Source: Phycisphaerales bacterium
Lineage (GTDB): Bacteria; Planctomycetota; Phycisphaerae; Phycisphaerales; Phycisphaeraceae
Assembly: GCA_012031455.1 (NCBI GenBank)
Contig: JAAUTM010000096.1
Location: forward strand, 1-6,169
Direction of reading: 5' to 3'
Length of the DNA: 6,169 nt
Below the pieces are notes generated by a model. The model was given only the letters and a program-made list of their open reading frames with translations. It ran no database searches and was not told the DNA's origin. Of this stretch, positions 6,156 through 6,169 are shown piece by piece. How positions within the stretch are numbered: position 1 is the stretch's first letter; every line of letters starts with the position of its first letter. Position numbers and translations under genes: made by a program.

Positions 6156-6169
6156 ATCATAGAAATCTT

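Overview
The window looks like a piece of a Gram-negative-type bacterial chromosome or environmental contig of moderate GC. The gene mix (AraC-type sensor, NAD-dependent epimerase, Gfo/Idh/MocA oxidoreductase, acetyl-xylan-esterase-like hydrolase) is typical of carbohydrate-processing loci in the Planctomycetes/Verrucomicrobia/Lentisphaerae group. That placement is an inference from protein style only and is weak.

Layout. (1) Positions 1-631, minus strand: 5' part of an AraC-family regulator with an N-terminal cupin sensor; its C-terminal DNA-binding end runs off the window. (2) Positions 632-756: a divergent intergenic region with two sets of direct repeats, one with exactly 21-bp spacing over the predicted -35 position, as expected for AraC-type operators. 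(3) Positions 757-3981, plus strand: a probable operon of an NAD-dependent epimerase/dehydratase, a Gfo/Idh/MocA oxidoreductase and an alpha/beta hydrolase. Together they suggest uptake-linked modification of an acylated or lactonised sugar or polyol under control of the divergent regulator; the substrate cannot be read from sequence. (4) Positions 3982-4154: AT-rich spacer with small inverted repeats. (5) Positions 4155-4596, plus: a DUF309 protein. (6) Positions 4630-6169, minus, convergent with DUF309: a two-gene unit of an unrecognised 274-aa (possibly longer) protein followed, 2 bp later, by a secreted TPR-like protein.

The most striking property is that four of the seven genes are broken by single-base indels (three in the epimerase, one in the oxidoreductase, two in DUF309, two in the TPR gene), while the reconstructed proteins are otherwise well conserved with their catalytic motifs intact. 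Most of the indels look like loss of one base from a short homopolymer, which points to sequencing or assembly error rather than decay. Genes are therefore given over their full reconstructed spans, with break points stated.

I see no tRNA, rRNA, CRISPR, insertion sequence or phage gene. I did not find a clearly new system. The closest candidates are the unrecognised minus-strand pair at 4630-6169 and the operator architecture at 678-737.
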